This document shows, in pieces, positions 29,917-38,418 of a stretch of 61,292 nucleotides of DNA. Numbering within the stretch: the stretch's first letter is position 1; each line of letters opens with the position of its first letter. The notes under the pieces were generated by a model. It was given only the letters and a program-made list of their open reading frames with translations. It was not told the origin of the DNA and made no database searches. A program made the position numbers and the translations under genes. This stretch comes from an uncultured Fretibacterium sp. (lineage in GTDB: Bacteria > Synergistota > Synergistia > Synergistales > Aminobacteriaceae): positions 1 to 61,292 of the forward strand of contig CAMGZM010000013.1 in assembly GCA_946183145.1 (NCBI GenBank). The letters run 5' to 3'.

Positions 29917-30051
29917 ATGACGAAAGACACAAAGAAAATCTACAGCACACCCGAAGCAGAAATCGTACGTTTTGACTCAGAAGACGTAATCACAGCAAGC
30001 GGCGAGGAAGGCACAAGCGGACACTCAACACTTATGCCCGTAGTCTACTAA
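29917..30051 (+). CDS. Cassette A small peptide with RFDSED core
   Basis: A 44-residue peptide starting 15 bases after the cassette A protein, behind GAGAGGAG. It reads MTKDTKKIYSTPEAEIVR, FDSEDVITASGEEGTSG, HSTLMPVVY. It shares PEAEI.RFDSEDVITA with cassette B and C peptides and keeps a Gly/Ser-rich middle, a conserved His and a Leu/Met-Pro pair near the end. The spacer and ribosome site are identical to those of cassette B. Shape (acidic conserved front, Gly/Ser/Thr variable tail) recalls a precursor peptide, but no modifying enzyme is near and no family is recognised. Confidence 0.7.
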   Translation: MTKDTKKIYSTPEAEIVRFDSEDVITASGEEGTSGHSTLMPVVY

Positions 30052-30080
30052 CTCATTCACGCATTAAGCGCAAAAAAATT

Positions 30081-30118
30081 CCCCCGGCTCATTCACGGCT
30101 GGGGGATTTCGTTTTTCT
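30081..30118. terminator. Bidirectional terminator between cassette A and argD
   Basis: CCCCCGGC pairs with GCTGGGGG. The plus strand is followed by ATTTCGTTTTT and the minus strand by AATTTTTTT, so it can serve both converging units. Confidence 0.75.
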
Positions 30119-31278
30119 TACGCGCAGCACTTCTTGATGACTTCAGCGGCCTTGCGCAATAATTCATCAGGAATATTCAGCGCAGGCAGCAGTCTCACTT
30201 TGTCTTTTGCCGTCAAGCACAATACACCTTCAGCAATGCACGCCTTCACGATGTCTTTCGCGGGTTTCGTCGTCTTCAGTCCCATCATCAAGCCCATTCC
30301 CGTAACCGACTCAATGCCAGCCGCGCCCTTGAACGTCTCAAAAAGATATTTGCTCTTCTCCCTGACTCCGGCCATGAGTGAGTCGTCAATACGTTCGAGA
30401 ATGCTCACAGCTCCAGCGCACGCTACAGGATTCCCGCCGAATGTTGAGCCGTGATCCCCGGGCTTCAGAGTGTCTTTCACCTTCCCGCCTAACATTGTCG
30501 CTCCCAGAGGAAGACCGCCCGCAAGTCCTTTCGCCGTTGATACTATATCGGGGATTATGTCATAGTTCATGTAGCTGTAGAGATGCCCCGTCCTGCCGTT
30601 GCCCGTCTGAACCTCGTCAACAATCAGCAGAATTTCTTTCTCCTTTGCGAGTTCGGCGACTCCCTTCACGTATTCTTCATCAAGCGCAATGACTCCGCCT
30701 TCACCCTGAACACACTCAATCATTATTGCGGCTGTCTTGTGAGCGTCTGCAAGCACCTTCATGTACTCAAGATTATTTGCCTCAGCGTGAACAAATCCCG
30801 GTGTCAGCGGCCTGAATAACTCGTGAAATTTATCCTGCCCGGTTGCCGATAACATTGCGATCGTTCGTCCGTGAAAACTATTCTTCAGGGTTATGATTGT
30901 GTTATAGTCCGGGCCTTTTGTGTCAGCTATGTATTTTCTTGCTACTTTAACCGCACACTCGTTAGCTTCTGCGCCTGAGTTTGAGAAGAATACTTTGCTC
31001 ATTCCCGTACGTTCGCAGAGCATTTCCGCAAGTTTCGCGCAGGGTTCGGTGTAAAACAGGTTTGACATGTGCTGAACTTTTGCGGCCTGTTCGCATACTG
31101 CCTTGTACCATATATCATCGCAGACTCCGAATGACGTTACGCCGATCCCTGACGTGAGGTCAATATAGTCTTTTCCGTCAATGTCCGTAACTATTGAGCC
31201 TTTTCCGGCGGTTATTGTTACTGGGTAACGGTCGTAAGTTGACGCTACATATTCGCGGTCTGTCTCCTGAATATTCAT
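30118..31278 (-). CDS. argD: Acetylornithine aminotransferase
   Basis: PLP-dependent class III aminotransferase converting N-acetylglutamate semialdehyde to N-acetylornithine. The 386-residue protein has FYTEPCAKLAEML, FFSNSGAEANECAVKVARKY, SFHGRTIAMLSATGQ, the LLIVDEVQTGNGRTGHLY segment and the PLP Lys in VSTAKGLAGGLPLGA (about 241). TTAGGAGG ribosome site. Last in the argC-argB-argD unit, 14 bases after argB. argJ/argA and ornithine-to-arginine genes are not in the window. Confidence 0.95.
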   Translation of the reverse strand: MNIQETDREYVASTYDRYPVTITAGKGSIVTDIDGKDYIDLTSGIGVTSFGVCDDIWYKAVCEQAAKVQHMSNLFYTEPCAKLAEMLCERTGMSKVFFSNSGAEANECAVKVARKYIADTKGPDYNTIITLKNSFHGRTIAMLSATGQDKFHELFRPLTPGFVHAEANNLEYMKVLADAHKTAAIMIECVQGEGGVIALDEEYVKGVAELAKEKEILLIVDEVQTGNGRTGHLYSYMNYDIIPDIVSTAKGLAGGLPLGATMLGGKVKDTLKPGDHGSTFGGNPVACAGAVSILERIDDSLMAGVREKSKYLFETFKGAAGIESVTGMGLMMGLKTTKPAKDIVKACIAEGVLCLTAKDKVRLLPALNIPDELLRKAAEVIKKCCA

Positions 31279-31292
31279 GTGGATAATTCCTC

Positions 31293-32141
31293 CTAAGCCA
31301 AAAACATTGTGCCGGCTCCCTCATCCGTAAGAAGCTCTATCAGGATTGAGTGAGGGACTCTGCCGTCCATAATTATAACTTTATTCACGCCTTCTTTGAT
31401 TGCCTTTATGCAGCAGTCAGCCTTAGGAATCATTCCGCCTGTTATTACCCCTGACGCTTTAAGCTCCTGCGCCTCTGAAACTGTGATTTCGCTGATGAGG
31501 GTTGACGGGTCTTTAGGGTCGCGCAAAATTCCGGCAATGTCCGTCATCATTATGAGCCTCTCTGCGTGCAATGCCCCCGCGATATATGCCGCTGCCGTGT
31601 CGCCGTTGATGTTGAAGATTTCACCGTTCTCACCGCTGGCAATTGTTGAGATTACCGGGATATAGTTTTTCGCGAGAAGGTCATAAACGCATTCGGGATT
31701 GATTTTTGTGATTTCGCCGACAAGCCCTAAACGTTCGTCCTTGAATTTCGCCTGAATGAGTCTGTCATCGATTCCCGAAAGTCCTACAGCCCTTCCGCCT
31801 TTTGTCTCAAGGAGTCCGACAAGAGACTTGTTGATTTTCCCGGCAAGAACCATCTGCACAATGTCAATAGTTTCCTGATCCGTAACTCTCAATCCGTCAA
31901 CAAATTCGGGCTTCTTTCCGAGTCTGTCCATCAATGAATTTATCTCCGGGCCTCCTCCGTGAACGAGTACGACATTCACGCCGACGAGCCGCAACAACAC
32001 AATATCTTCCATCACCTGCTGTTTTAGGCTTTCAGATGTCATTGCGTTGCCGCCGTATTTTATGACTACGATTTTTCCCGCGTATTTGCGTATGTAGGGA
32101 AGTGCCTGCACAAGAATCTCTGCGCGTTCTGTTGCCTTCAT
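31293..32141 (-). CDS. argB: Acetylglutamate kinase
   Basis: Phosphorylates N-acetylglutamate in arginine synthesis. The 282-residue amino-acid-kinase-fold protein contains KIVVIKYGGNAMT, VLVHGGGPEIN, GLRVTDQETIDIVQMVL, the NINGDTAAAYIAGAL segment and ASGVITGGMIPK. The extra N-terminal helix before KIVVIKYGG (residues 1-22) is typical of arginine-sensitive hexameric forms, so feedback inhibition is plausible. Behind GGAGGAATC, 12 bases after argC. Confidence 0.96.
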   Translation of the reverse strand: MKATERAEILVQALPYIRKYAGKIVVIKYGGNAMTSESLKQQVMEDIVLLRLVGVNVVLVHGGGPEINSLMDRLGKKPEFVDGLRVTDQETIDIVQMVLAGKINKSLVGLLETKGGRAVGLSGIDDRLIQAKFKDERLGLVGEITKINPECVYDLLAKNYIPVISTIASGENGEIFNINGDTAAAYIAGALHAERLIMMTDIAGILRDPKDPSTLISEITVSEAQELKASGVITGGMIPKADCCIKAIKEGVNKVIIMDGRVPHSILIELLTDEGAGTMFLA

Positions 32142-32153
32142 GATGATTCCTCC

Positions 32154-33065
32154 TTAAACGTTAAGCCCTTCTGACTCATTTATGCCGAGAAGTATATTCA
32201 TGTTCTGAATCGCCGCGCCTGACGCACCTTTTCCGAGATTGTCGAATCTTGAGACGAGAATAATACGCTCATCATTCCCGTAAACAGAAATCTCCATATC
32301 ATCGCGCCCGGAAAATTTCCCCGCAGAAATGAATCCGCCCTCATCTGAATTTTCCGCGAAATGAATCACTCCGTCATGATAATAATCTTTGTAGCACTCT
32401 TTCACGGCCTGAATATTTTTCCCATGCAATGAAACTGTAACCTCCATTCCCGCGAAAAACGGAGCGACAACAGGACAGAATACCGGCGGAACATCAAGCC
32501 CCGTGATTTTCGTCATTTCCGGCAAATGCTTATGACTCTGACTCAGCCCGTACTGCCTCGGCGCGTCAAGAAGCGAGTCGCGTTTGACGTCCTCATACTG
32601 CGCGATCATCTTTTTACCCCCGCCTGAATACCCCGTGAGTGAAAAGCACGTGAGAGGCTCATTTTTCGCGATGATTCCCGCCTGCACTAACGGAGCAACA
32701 AGCGCAATGAATCCTGTTGCGTGGCATCCGGGATTCGCGATTCGTTTTGAGGCTGAAATCTTTTCGCGCTGTGATGAAAGCTCCGGCAGTCCGTAAACCC
32801 ATCCGGGACTCACTCTGTGCGCTGTTGACGTGTCAATGACTGCTGTTGACTCATTGCTGACGAGTGAGACTGACTCCCGCGCCGCGTCATCAGGAAGGCA
32901 CAAGAAAGCTATATCGGCCATGTTGAGAGCATCACGGCGGGCGTTGATGTCCTTGCGTGTTTCCTCTGTGAGTGTGATTAGCTGAATGTCTTTGCGGGAA
33001 ATAAGCCGCTCGTAAATTTTGAGTCCTGTTGTTCCCGCGCTGCCGTCAATAAATATTTTCTTCAT
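32154..33065 (-). CDS. argC: N-acetyl-gamma-glutamyl-phosphate reductase, short (type 2) form
   Basis: NADPH-dependent reductase of arginine synthesis, 303 residues, of the shorter type 2 kind. The nucleotide-binding start is KIFIDGSAGTTGLKIYERL. AFLCLPDDAA and VIDTSTAHRV follow. The catalytic Cys is in IANPGCHATGFIALV (about 113), then TGYSGGGKKM and the QYGLSQSHKHLPEM segment. First gene of argCBD, transcribed from a near-consensus promoter about 45 bases upstream. Confidence 0.95.
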   Translation of the reverse strand: MKKIFIDGSAGTTGLKIYERLISRKDIQLITLTEETRKDINARRDALNMADIAFLCLPDDAARESVSLVSNESTAVIDTSTAHRVSPGWVYGLPELSSQREKISASKRIANPGCHATGFIALVAPLVQAGIIAKNEPLTCFSLTGYSGGGKKMIAQYEDVKRDSLLDAPRQYGLSQSHKHLPEMTKITGLDVPPVFCPVVAPFFAGMEVTVSLHGKNIQAVKECYKDYYHDGVIHFAENSDEGGFISAGKFSGRDDMEISVYGNDERIILVSRFDNLGKGASGAAIQNMNILLGINESEGLNV

Positions 33066-33106
33066 GACAAAATTTTTCTCCGTTGTTGGGATTTTTGTTG
33101 ACGCGT

Positions 33107-33136
33107 ATTATAACGGCGCATGAAATTTTCTGTCAA
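33107..33136 (-). promoter_or_regulatory. Near-consensus promoter of argCBD
   Basis: The minus strand has TTGACA (33131-33136) and TATAAT (33107-33112) with an 18-base spacer, the best sigma-70-type promoter in the window. No clear ARG-box operator was recognised. Confidence 0.8.
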
Positions 33137-33215
33137 TCATAAAGTTTCAGAGTGAACAAAAGTTTATTCTTCCTCGTGTAAAATTCACTCATCAAAATTT
33201 GAAGGAGTTGCAATC

Positions 33216-33785
33216 ATGGATGATTATTACAGAGTGAAGCACAGCATGTTCATGAATGCCCCTGTCAATGAAGGCTGCGTGATATTTCTCGGAGACAGCT
33301 TGACGGACTGGCTGAGTCTCAATGAGCTTCTGCCCGGCGTGAACGTCATAAACAGAGGCATTGCAGGCGACACGACAATAGGAGTCATTAACCGTCTCGA
33401 TGAGGTGATAAGGCATAAGCCCGCAAAAATTTTTCTCCTGATTGGCACTAATGATATTGCTATGGGAATTAGCGAGCGGGAAATTGCCGGCAACATTCGC
33501 GAAATCGTCAGAAAGATTCATGGAGGCTCAAACGAAAGCATAATATATCTTCAGACTCTTATCCCGGTTAACTCGAAATTCATGGGTTACAGGCACAACA
33601 TGAAGATAGAAACTGTGAATGACGAGATACGGAGATTTGCCGCTGAAATTAACTGCACGCTTGTTGATCTCTATGAAATTTTTTCGGAGAATGGCGAGCT
33701 GCCATTGCGATATACATTTGACGGGCTGCACTTAAATGGTGAAGGCGCGCTGAAATGGATTGACTTCATAAAGCCTCTTGTGTAA
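33216..33785 (+). CDS. SGNH/GDSL-family hydrolase
   Basis: Cytosolic esterase/lipase-like protein of 189 residues with no signal peptide. The four SGNH blocks are visible: nucleophile Ser in FLGDSLTDW (about 27), Gly in NRGIAGDTT, Asn in LIGTNDIAMG, and His in FDGLHLNGEG (about 173) with its Asp. The closest look is the PAF-acetylhydrolase-like group. Behind GAAGGAG, single-gene unit. Substrate cannot be told. Confidence 0.88.
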   Translation: MDDYYRVKHSMFMNAPVNEGCVIFLGDSLTDWLSLNELLPGVNVINRGIAGDTTIGVINRLDEVIRHKPAKIFLLIGTNDIAMGISEREIAGNIREIVRKIHGGSNESIIYLQTLIPVNSKFMGYRHNMKIETVNDEIRRFAAEINCTLVDLYEIFSENGELPLRYTFDGLHLNGEGALKWIDFIKPLV

Positions 33786-33818
33786 GAAAAATCCCCCTCA
33801 CATTTTCAGCAAGGGGGA
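33786..33818 (-). terminator. Terminator of the 5'-nucleotidase gene
   Basis: The minus strand has CCCCCTT and GAGGGGG forming a stem followed by ATTTTTC. The plus strand can also fold, and has AAAAAATTTT after it, so it may serve both converging genes. Confidence 0.7.
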
Positions 33819-33826
33819 AAAAATTT

Positions 33827-35437
33827 TCACTTCACGAATTTGATTCTTCCTTCTGCGTTTCTGTATTTCTCCGGGAGAGTCTCAAACTGTTTCACGTAGT
33901 TTGCCAGCGTCATGTCATACGCTATGTAGTCAGGCTCAATAACTTTTGCGCCCTTGAACATATGCCCGTCGCCCTTCATGTAGAGTACGTAGCTTGTTGA
34001 TACGACTTTGTACGTTTTCGCAGGGTCAAGCGGTTCGCCGTTCACTTTCACGTCCCTGACTCTTCTGTCGCCCGAAATCGCAACGAGCATATTCTTATCG
34101 TCAACAATAATCGGAGTCGGAATTGATGAGTCTACAGTGTACGTCATTCCCGAAACGTGAAGCAATCCGCCGTTGTTGCTGGGAAAAGATTTCGCGCCTA
34201 ATTCGAGTTCGTCAAGAATGCTCTGCCCCGGCACTTCGCAAATGCAAACGGTGTTGTTGAACGGAAGAACGCCAAGTACATCACTGTACGTTATCTCGCC
34301 TGCTTTGATGTCCGTTCGGATTCCTCCTGCGTTATTGACAGCTATATCCGCCTTGCCTGTCTTTGTCTTCTTTGCTGAATCGAGGAAAGCATCTGTTACG
34401 AGGTTGCAGAGATTCGTCTCGCCGTTTCTCACAAGCCAGTCTCCTTTTTCGTCCTTTGCAAGAAGATCAAAGCTCGTATGACTCAGACGTTCACCCAATG
34501 CGCTGTTAATGATAGCTTTTTTCTCGTTGATGATCGCGGTGATTTTCGCGTCTTTCCCGTCAACTTTGTTTATCAGCTCGGTTGTGATTTTTCCTTCTTT
34601 GCTGATTGTGAGCTTCCCGACATTGTTTAATTTCGTTCCTGTCTGAGTAATTATTACGTCTTTGCTTTCTGCGTTCTTGAGGACAAGCGCGGGTGTGATT
34701 TCGTGTGAATGCCCGTCAATAAACACATCTATTCCCTTTGTGCGCGGCGCGATGAACGGAGTACTCCACGCTTCTACAACGTCCTCATATTCGCCCAGAT
34801 GTCCGACAACAATAACGTAGTCAGCACCTTCAGCCCTTGCAGAGTCAACAGCTTTCTGTATTGAGGCTATGAGCTTCAGCCCGGTATGCTCGCCGTCAAA
34901 ATCGTAAATGAATTTCCCGTCATCGTCCATGAAGTAATAGGGGGTTGATGAAGTAATTGACTCAGGGGTAGTAACTCCGACAAAAGCGACTTTCACATCA
35001 CCGTATGTCAGAATCTTGTAGGGCTTGAAGACTAATTCACCCGTGCGCAAGTCTCTTATGTTGCAGGAAATGAAGCCGCACTTGAGATTCTTTGCGAAGT
35101 TCTCGAACTGACTCCAGTTGTAATCGAACTCATGATTTCCCGGTACTGCGATGTCATATCCGACAGCGTTCATGATTTCGAGGATGTAACGCCCCTGCGA
35201 GATTGCGCCGATTGTACCGCCCTGCGCCCAGTCTCCAGCGTCAACGAGAGTAACATACGGTGTCTCCTTTCTCGCCTCGTCAGCACAGAACGCGAAACCA
35301 GCATAGCCGATATTCTCATCGACTCCGCAATGTACATCATTTGTGTACAGAATGATTATGTCCTTGTCCGGGACTTTTGCGAATGAAGGAGTGCAGATAA
35401 GTGCGAAAAGTGAAAGTAAAACAAAAAATTTCTTCAT
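33827..35437 (-). CDS. Periplasmic 5'-nucleotidase/metallophosphatase (UshA-like)
   Basis: Secreted two-domain nucleotidase, 536 residues. Signal peptide 1-20 (MKKFFVLLSLFALICTPSFA). The metallophosphatase domain (about 26-250) has DIIILYTNDVHCG, DAGDWAQGG, PGNHEFDYNW and FIDGHSHEITPA metal motifs. The C-terminal 5'-nucleotidase domain (about 330-500) has NNAGGIRTDIKAGEITYSD and LPFNNTV. Probably releases nucleosides and phosphate from external nucleotides. Single-gene unit ahead of its terminator. Confidence 0.92.
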   Translation of the reverse strand: MKKFFVLLSLFALICTPSFAKVPDKDIIILYTNDVHCGVDENIGYAGFAFCADEARKETPYVTLVDAGDWAQGGTIGAISQGRYILEIMNAVGYDIAVPGNHEFDYNWSQFENFAKNLKCGFISCNIRDLRTGELVFKPYKILTYGDVKVAFVGVTTPESITSSTPYYFMDDDGKFIYDFDGEHTGLKLIASIQKAVDSARAEGADYVIVVGHLGEYEDVVEAWSTPFIAPRTKGIDVFIDGHSHEITPALVLKNAESKDVIITQTGTKLNNVGKLTISKEGKITTELINKVDGKDAKITAIINEKKAIINSALGERLSHTSFDLLAKDEKGDWLVRNGETNLCNLVTDAFLDSAKKTKTGKADIAVNNAGGIRTDIKAGEITYSDVLGVLPFNNTVCICEVPGQSILDELELGAKSFPSNNGGLLHVSGMTYTVDSSIPTPIIVDDKNMLVAISGDRRVRDVKVNGEPLDPAKTYKVVSTSYVLYMKGDGHMFKGAKVIEPDYIAYDMTLANYVKQFETLPEKYRNAEGRIKFVK

Positions 35438-35468
35438 GAAAATATCACCTCACGCGGAATTATAGCGC

Positions 35469-35506
35469 AAAAAAAAAATTCCCCCGCTGTTTAATGACGA
35501 GGGAAA
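35469..35506 (-). terminator. Terminator after dut
   Basis: TTCCCTCG and CGGGGGAA pair on the minus strand, followed by a run of T. Confidence 0.7.
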
Positions 35507-35519
35507 AATTTTATCTCGT

Positions 35520-35963
35520 TTATCTCGTTCCTGTGCTGCCGAAACCCCCGGCACCGCGTTTTGTCATCGATAATTCTTTGACTTCCTCAAATTTAGCCCG
35601 CGCAACAGGCACAAACACAAGCTGCGCGATTCTGTCGCCGAATCTCAATGTGAAGGGATCTTCCCCCATGTTCAGCAGCAAGACTCGAATTTCCCCGCGA
35701 TAATCTGAGTCGATTGTTCCGGGGCTGTTGGGAATGATTATGCGGCTGTTCATTGCGAGTCCGCTTCTGGGTCTGATTTGTCCCTCGTAGCCTTCTGGGA
35801 TTTCTAGGTAAATTCCCGTTGAGATTAACGCCATTTCGCCGGGCTTGATCATGCAGTACTTCATAGAGCATAAATCAACGCCGGAAGAACCCGGAGTCGC
35901 GTATTCAGGAATCGCAATCGTATTAGCCTCGCGCTTTATCTTCACAACAATTTCATCAGGCAT
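35520..35963 (-). CDS. dut: dUTP diphosphatase
   Basis: Trimeric dUTPase that hydrolyses dUTP to dUMP and keeps uracil out of DNA. All five family motifs are present in order: PGSSGVDL, RPRSGLA, IDSDYRGE preceded by NSPGT, RIAQLVF and RGAGGFGSTG. Length 147 is typical. The start is ATG 35963, overlapping the pnp stop by one base (TGATG), with GGAGGG about 9 bases upstream. Translationally coupled to pnp. Confidence 0.96.
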   Translation of the reverse strand: MPDEIVVKIKREANTIAIPEYATPGSSGVDLCSMKYCMIKPGEMALISTGIYLEIPEGYEGQIRPRSGLAMNSRIIIPNSPGTIDSDYRGEIRVLLLNMGEDPFTLRFGDRIAQLVFVPVARAKFEEVKELSMTKRGAGGFGSTGTR

Positions 35964-38302
35964 CAATAATCCCTCCTGCCACGATCGCGCCTACCTCTTG
36001 ACTCCCGGTCATAATCGTTTCTTGTGGCACGGTTTGAGGAGTACCCGCGCTCTAAATATTTTGCCGCTGAGGATGCACCGCCTACCCTGTCGCGCATTGA
36101 GAAGCTCCCGTAACCCCTTTCACGTGATGCAAGAGTTGTGATGAGATTATCGCGTTCACGTTCATCGGGGAGGGCATATGCGAGTCCGGCTGTCCTGATT
36201 TTGTTCTCATCGGCCATGATTCTGCGTCTCGTGAGATTCGCGCGTCCCTGATCGTCAATCTCCTTCACCATGACAAGGACTCTGTCCCCCGGCTTGAAGA
36301 TGTCCTCTATTCTTGGGACTCTCGCTGTGCTTACCTCGCTGATGTGCAGCAGTCCTTCTTTGCCCGGCAGACATTCAACGAACACGCCGAAATTCACCAT
36401 CCGCGTAACAGTCCCGTAATACACCTCGCCTACAGCAAGCTCACGGGTCAACGCCATTACGATTGCGTGAGCGTCCTCAACCTGTGCCATTGTAGGCCCT
36501 GAAATCGTGATTACTCCGTCATCCTCAATGTTCATCTTTACGCCCGTGCGCTGTGTTATGCTGCGTACGACTTTTCCGCCCGCGCCGATAACATCGCGTA
36601 TCTTGTCGGGGTCAATCTCGAACGAAATTATACGCGGTGCATTCGGTGAAATCTTGTTAGGCACCGGGATTACTGACTCCATCTCCTCAAGTATCTGGAA
36701 TCTTGCGCGCCGTGCCTGCCCTAATGCTTTCTCCAGAATCTCGCGTGTGATTCCCCCGGCTTTGTTGTCCATCTGCAACGCCGTAACACCTGCGCGAGTA
36801 CCTGCTACTTTGAAGTCCATATCACCATAATGATCCTCTAAGCCCTGTATGTCTGTGAGGATTTGAACCTTGTCGCCTTCCTTGATGAGTCCCATTGCGA
36901 TTCCCGCGACATGACAGCGGATTGGGACTCCCGCGTGCATCATTGAGAGACTTCCGCCGCAAATACTTGCCTGTGAGCTTGAGCCGTTTGACTCTAAGAT
37001 GTCTGAGACGACTCGGATAACGTACGGAAATTCCTCTTCAGGGGGGATTACTGGCAATAACGCCCTCTCAGCTAATGCGCCGTGTCCTATTTCGCGCCGC
37101 CCCGGTCCTCGTATCGCTCTCACTTCACCGACAGAATACGGCGGGAAGTTGTAGTGCAGAAGGAATCTTTTTGCGGGTTCATTGAGCTTTATGCCGTCCT
37201 GAATCTGGTCATCTTCTCCGATCATGCCGAGTGTCGTTGTTGCGAGTGATTGAGTCTCGCCGCGTGTGAAGAGTGCAGAGCCGTGTACTTTCGGGAGTAT
37301 GTCAACCTCGCATGTTATCGGGCGGATCTGATCCATTTTCCTGCCGTCAACGCGTATATGTTCATTGATGATTATCCCGCGCATTATGGTTTTCACTCTG
37401 CTGTCTACGTACGCGCTTATGTATTCTTCTTTCGAGGGGTCTTCTTTGATGAGTTCGCTGAAATGTTCATTTGCTGAGTCTTTTACCGAATTGATTTTCT
37501 TTTCGCGCGGTTTCTTTTCGTGGATTCTTACGGCTGAGTCTATTTCGCTGTCTAAATTTTCGCGTATCCAGTCTTCTATTTCGGGTAATTTTTCGGGGAG
37601 TTCGATTTCAAGCTGAGGTTTTCCGATTTCTTCCTTCATCTGACGGAACAAAGCTATTATCTTCTTTATCTCATTGTGCGCGAGTTCTAACGCATCTACT
37701 AATAACTCTTCTGAGACTTCATACGATCCCGACTCTACCATTGTGATTCCGTCATCATGGCCGGCTACAATCAGATTAAGCATTGAGTTAAGCATCTGCT
37801 TTTCTGTGGGGTTGACTACGAGATTCCCGCCGATGAGTCCGATTCTCACAGCTCCTACAGGGCCGCCCCAAGGGATCCCTGAGATCGATAATGCCGCGCT
37901 CGCTGCGTTGATTCCGAGAATGTTCGGGGGGTATACCTGATCCATAGCGAGAACTGTATTGACGATCTGAACCTCGTTGCGCATGTCGTCCGAGAAAAGC
38001 GAACGTATTGCCCTGTCAGCGACTCTTGAGCCTAATATAGCGGAGTCCGCCGGTTTTCCTTCGCGCTTGATGAATCCTCCCGGGACTTTTCCTGCCGCGT
38101 AATATCTCTCCTCGTAGTCAACAACAAGCGGGAAAAAGTCTATTCCTGTCCGTGCTGTGTCTGACATGCAGGCGGTTGAAAGCATGACCGTTTCACCGTG
38201 AGAAGCTATTACTGCTCCGTTAGCCTGCTTTGCCATGTGTCCTGTCCTGAACACAAGCTCTTCTTCTCCAATTTTCACCGAGTATCTTTTTTCCTGATCC
38301 AA
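35963..38302 (-). CDS. pnp: Polyribonucleotide nucleotidyltransferase with RGD-rich tail
   Basis: 3'-5' phosphorolytic exoribonuclease of mRNA turnover. Two RNase PH domains (about 12-145 and 325-540, with FTRGETQSLATTTLG and GPGRREIGHGALAERAL), a KH domain (about 560-615, VIGAGGKVVRSITQRTGVK) and an S1 domain (about 625-695, GTVTRMVNFGVFVECLPG). A 60-residue Arg/Gly/Ser/Tyr/Asp-rich disordered tail follows, ending RRDRGRRDY, longer than in many homologues. Start is TTG behind AAGGAAGG. rpsO, a frequent upstream partner, is not adjacent. Confidence 0.96.
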   Translation of the reverse strand: MDQEKRYSVKIGEEELVFRTGHMAKQANGAVIASHGETVMLSTACMSDTARTGIDFFPLVVDYEERYYAAGKVPGGFIKREGKPADSAILGSRVADRAIRSLFSDDMRNEVQIVNTVLAMDQVYPPNILGINAASAALSISGIPWGGPVGAVRIGLIGGNLVVNPTEKQMLNSMLNLIVAGHDDGITMVESGSYEVSEELLVDALELAHNEIKKIIALFRQMKEEIGKPQLEIELPEKLPEIEDWIRENLDSEIDSAVRIHEKKPREKKINSVKDSANEHFSELIKEDPSKEEYISAYVDSRVKTIMRGIIINEHIRVDGRKMDQIRPITCEVDILPKVHGSALFTRGETQSLATTTLGMIGEDDQIQDGIKLNEPAKRFLLHYNFPPYSVGEVRAIRGPGRREIGHGALAERALLPVIPPEEEFPYVIRVVSDILESNGSSSQASICGGSLSMMHAGVPIRCHVAGIAMGLIKEGDKVQILTDIQGLEDHYGDMDFKVAGTRAGVTALQMDNKAGGITREILEKALGQARRARFQILEEMESVIPVPNKISPNAPRIISFEIDPDKIRDVIGAGGKVVRSITQRTGVKMNIEDDGVITISGPTMAQVEDAHAIVMALTRELAVGEVYYGTVTRMVNFGVFVECLPGKEGLLHISEVSTARVPRIEDIFKPGDRVLVMVKEIDDQGRANLTRRRIMADENKIRTAGLAYALPDERERDNLITTLASRERGYGSFSMRDRVGGASSAAKYLERGYSSNRATRNDYDRESRGRRDRGRRDY

Positions 38303-38418
38303 AATTTATTTTTCCTTCCTTTAGTTTTTACGCGGTATATTTTACTCACACGCAAAGAAAAAATCACGTATTATGACATCTTAAAATTAACTCAGCGATT
38401 CAAAACGGAGGCATTCAA

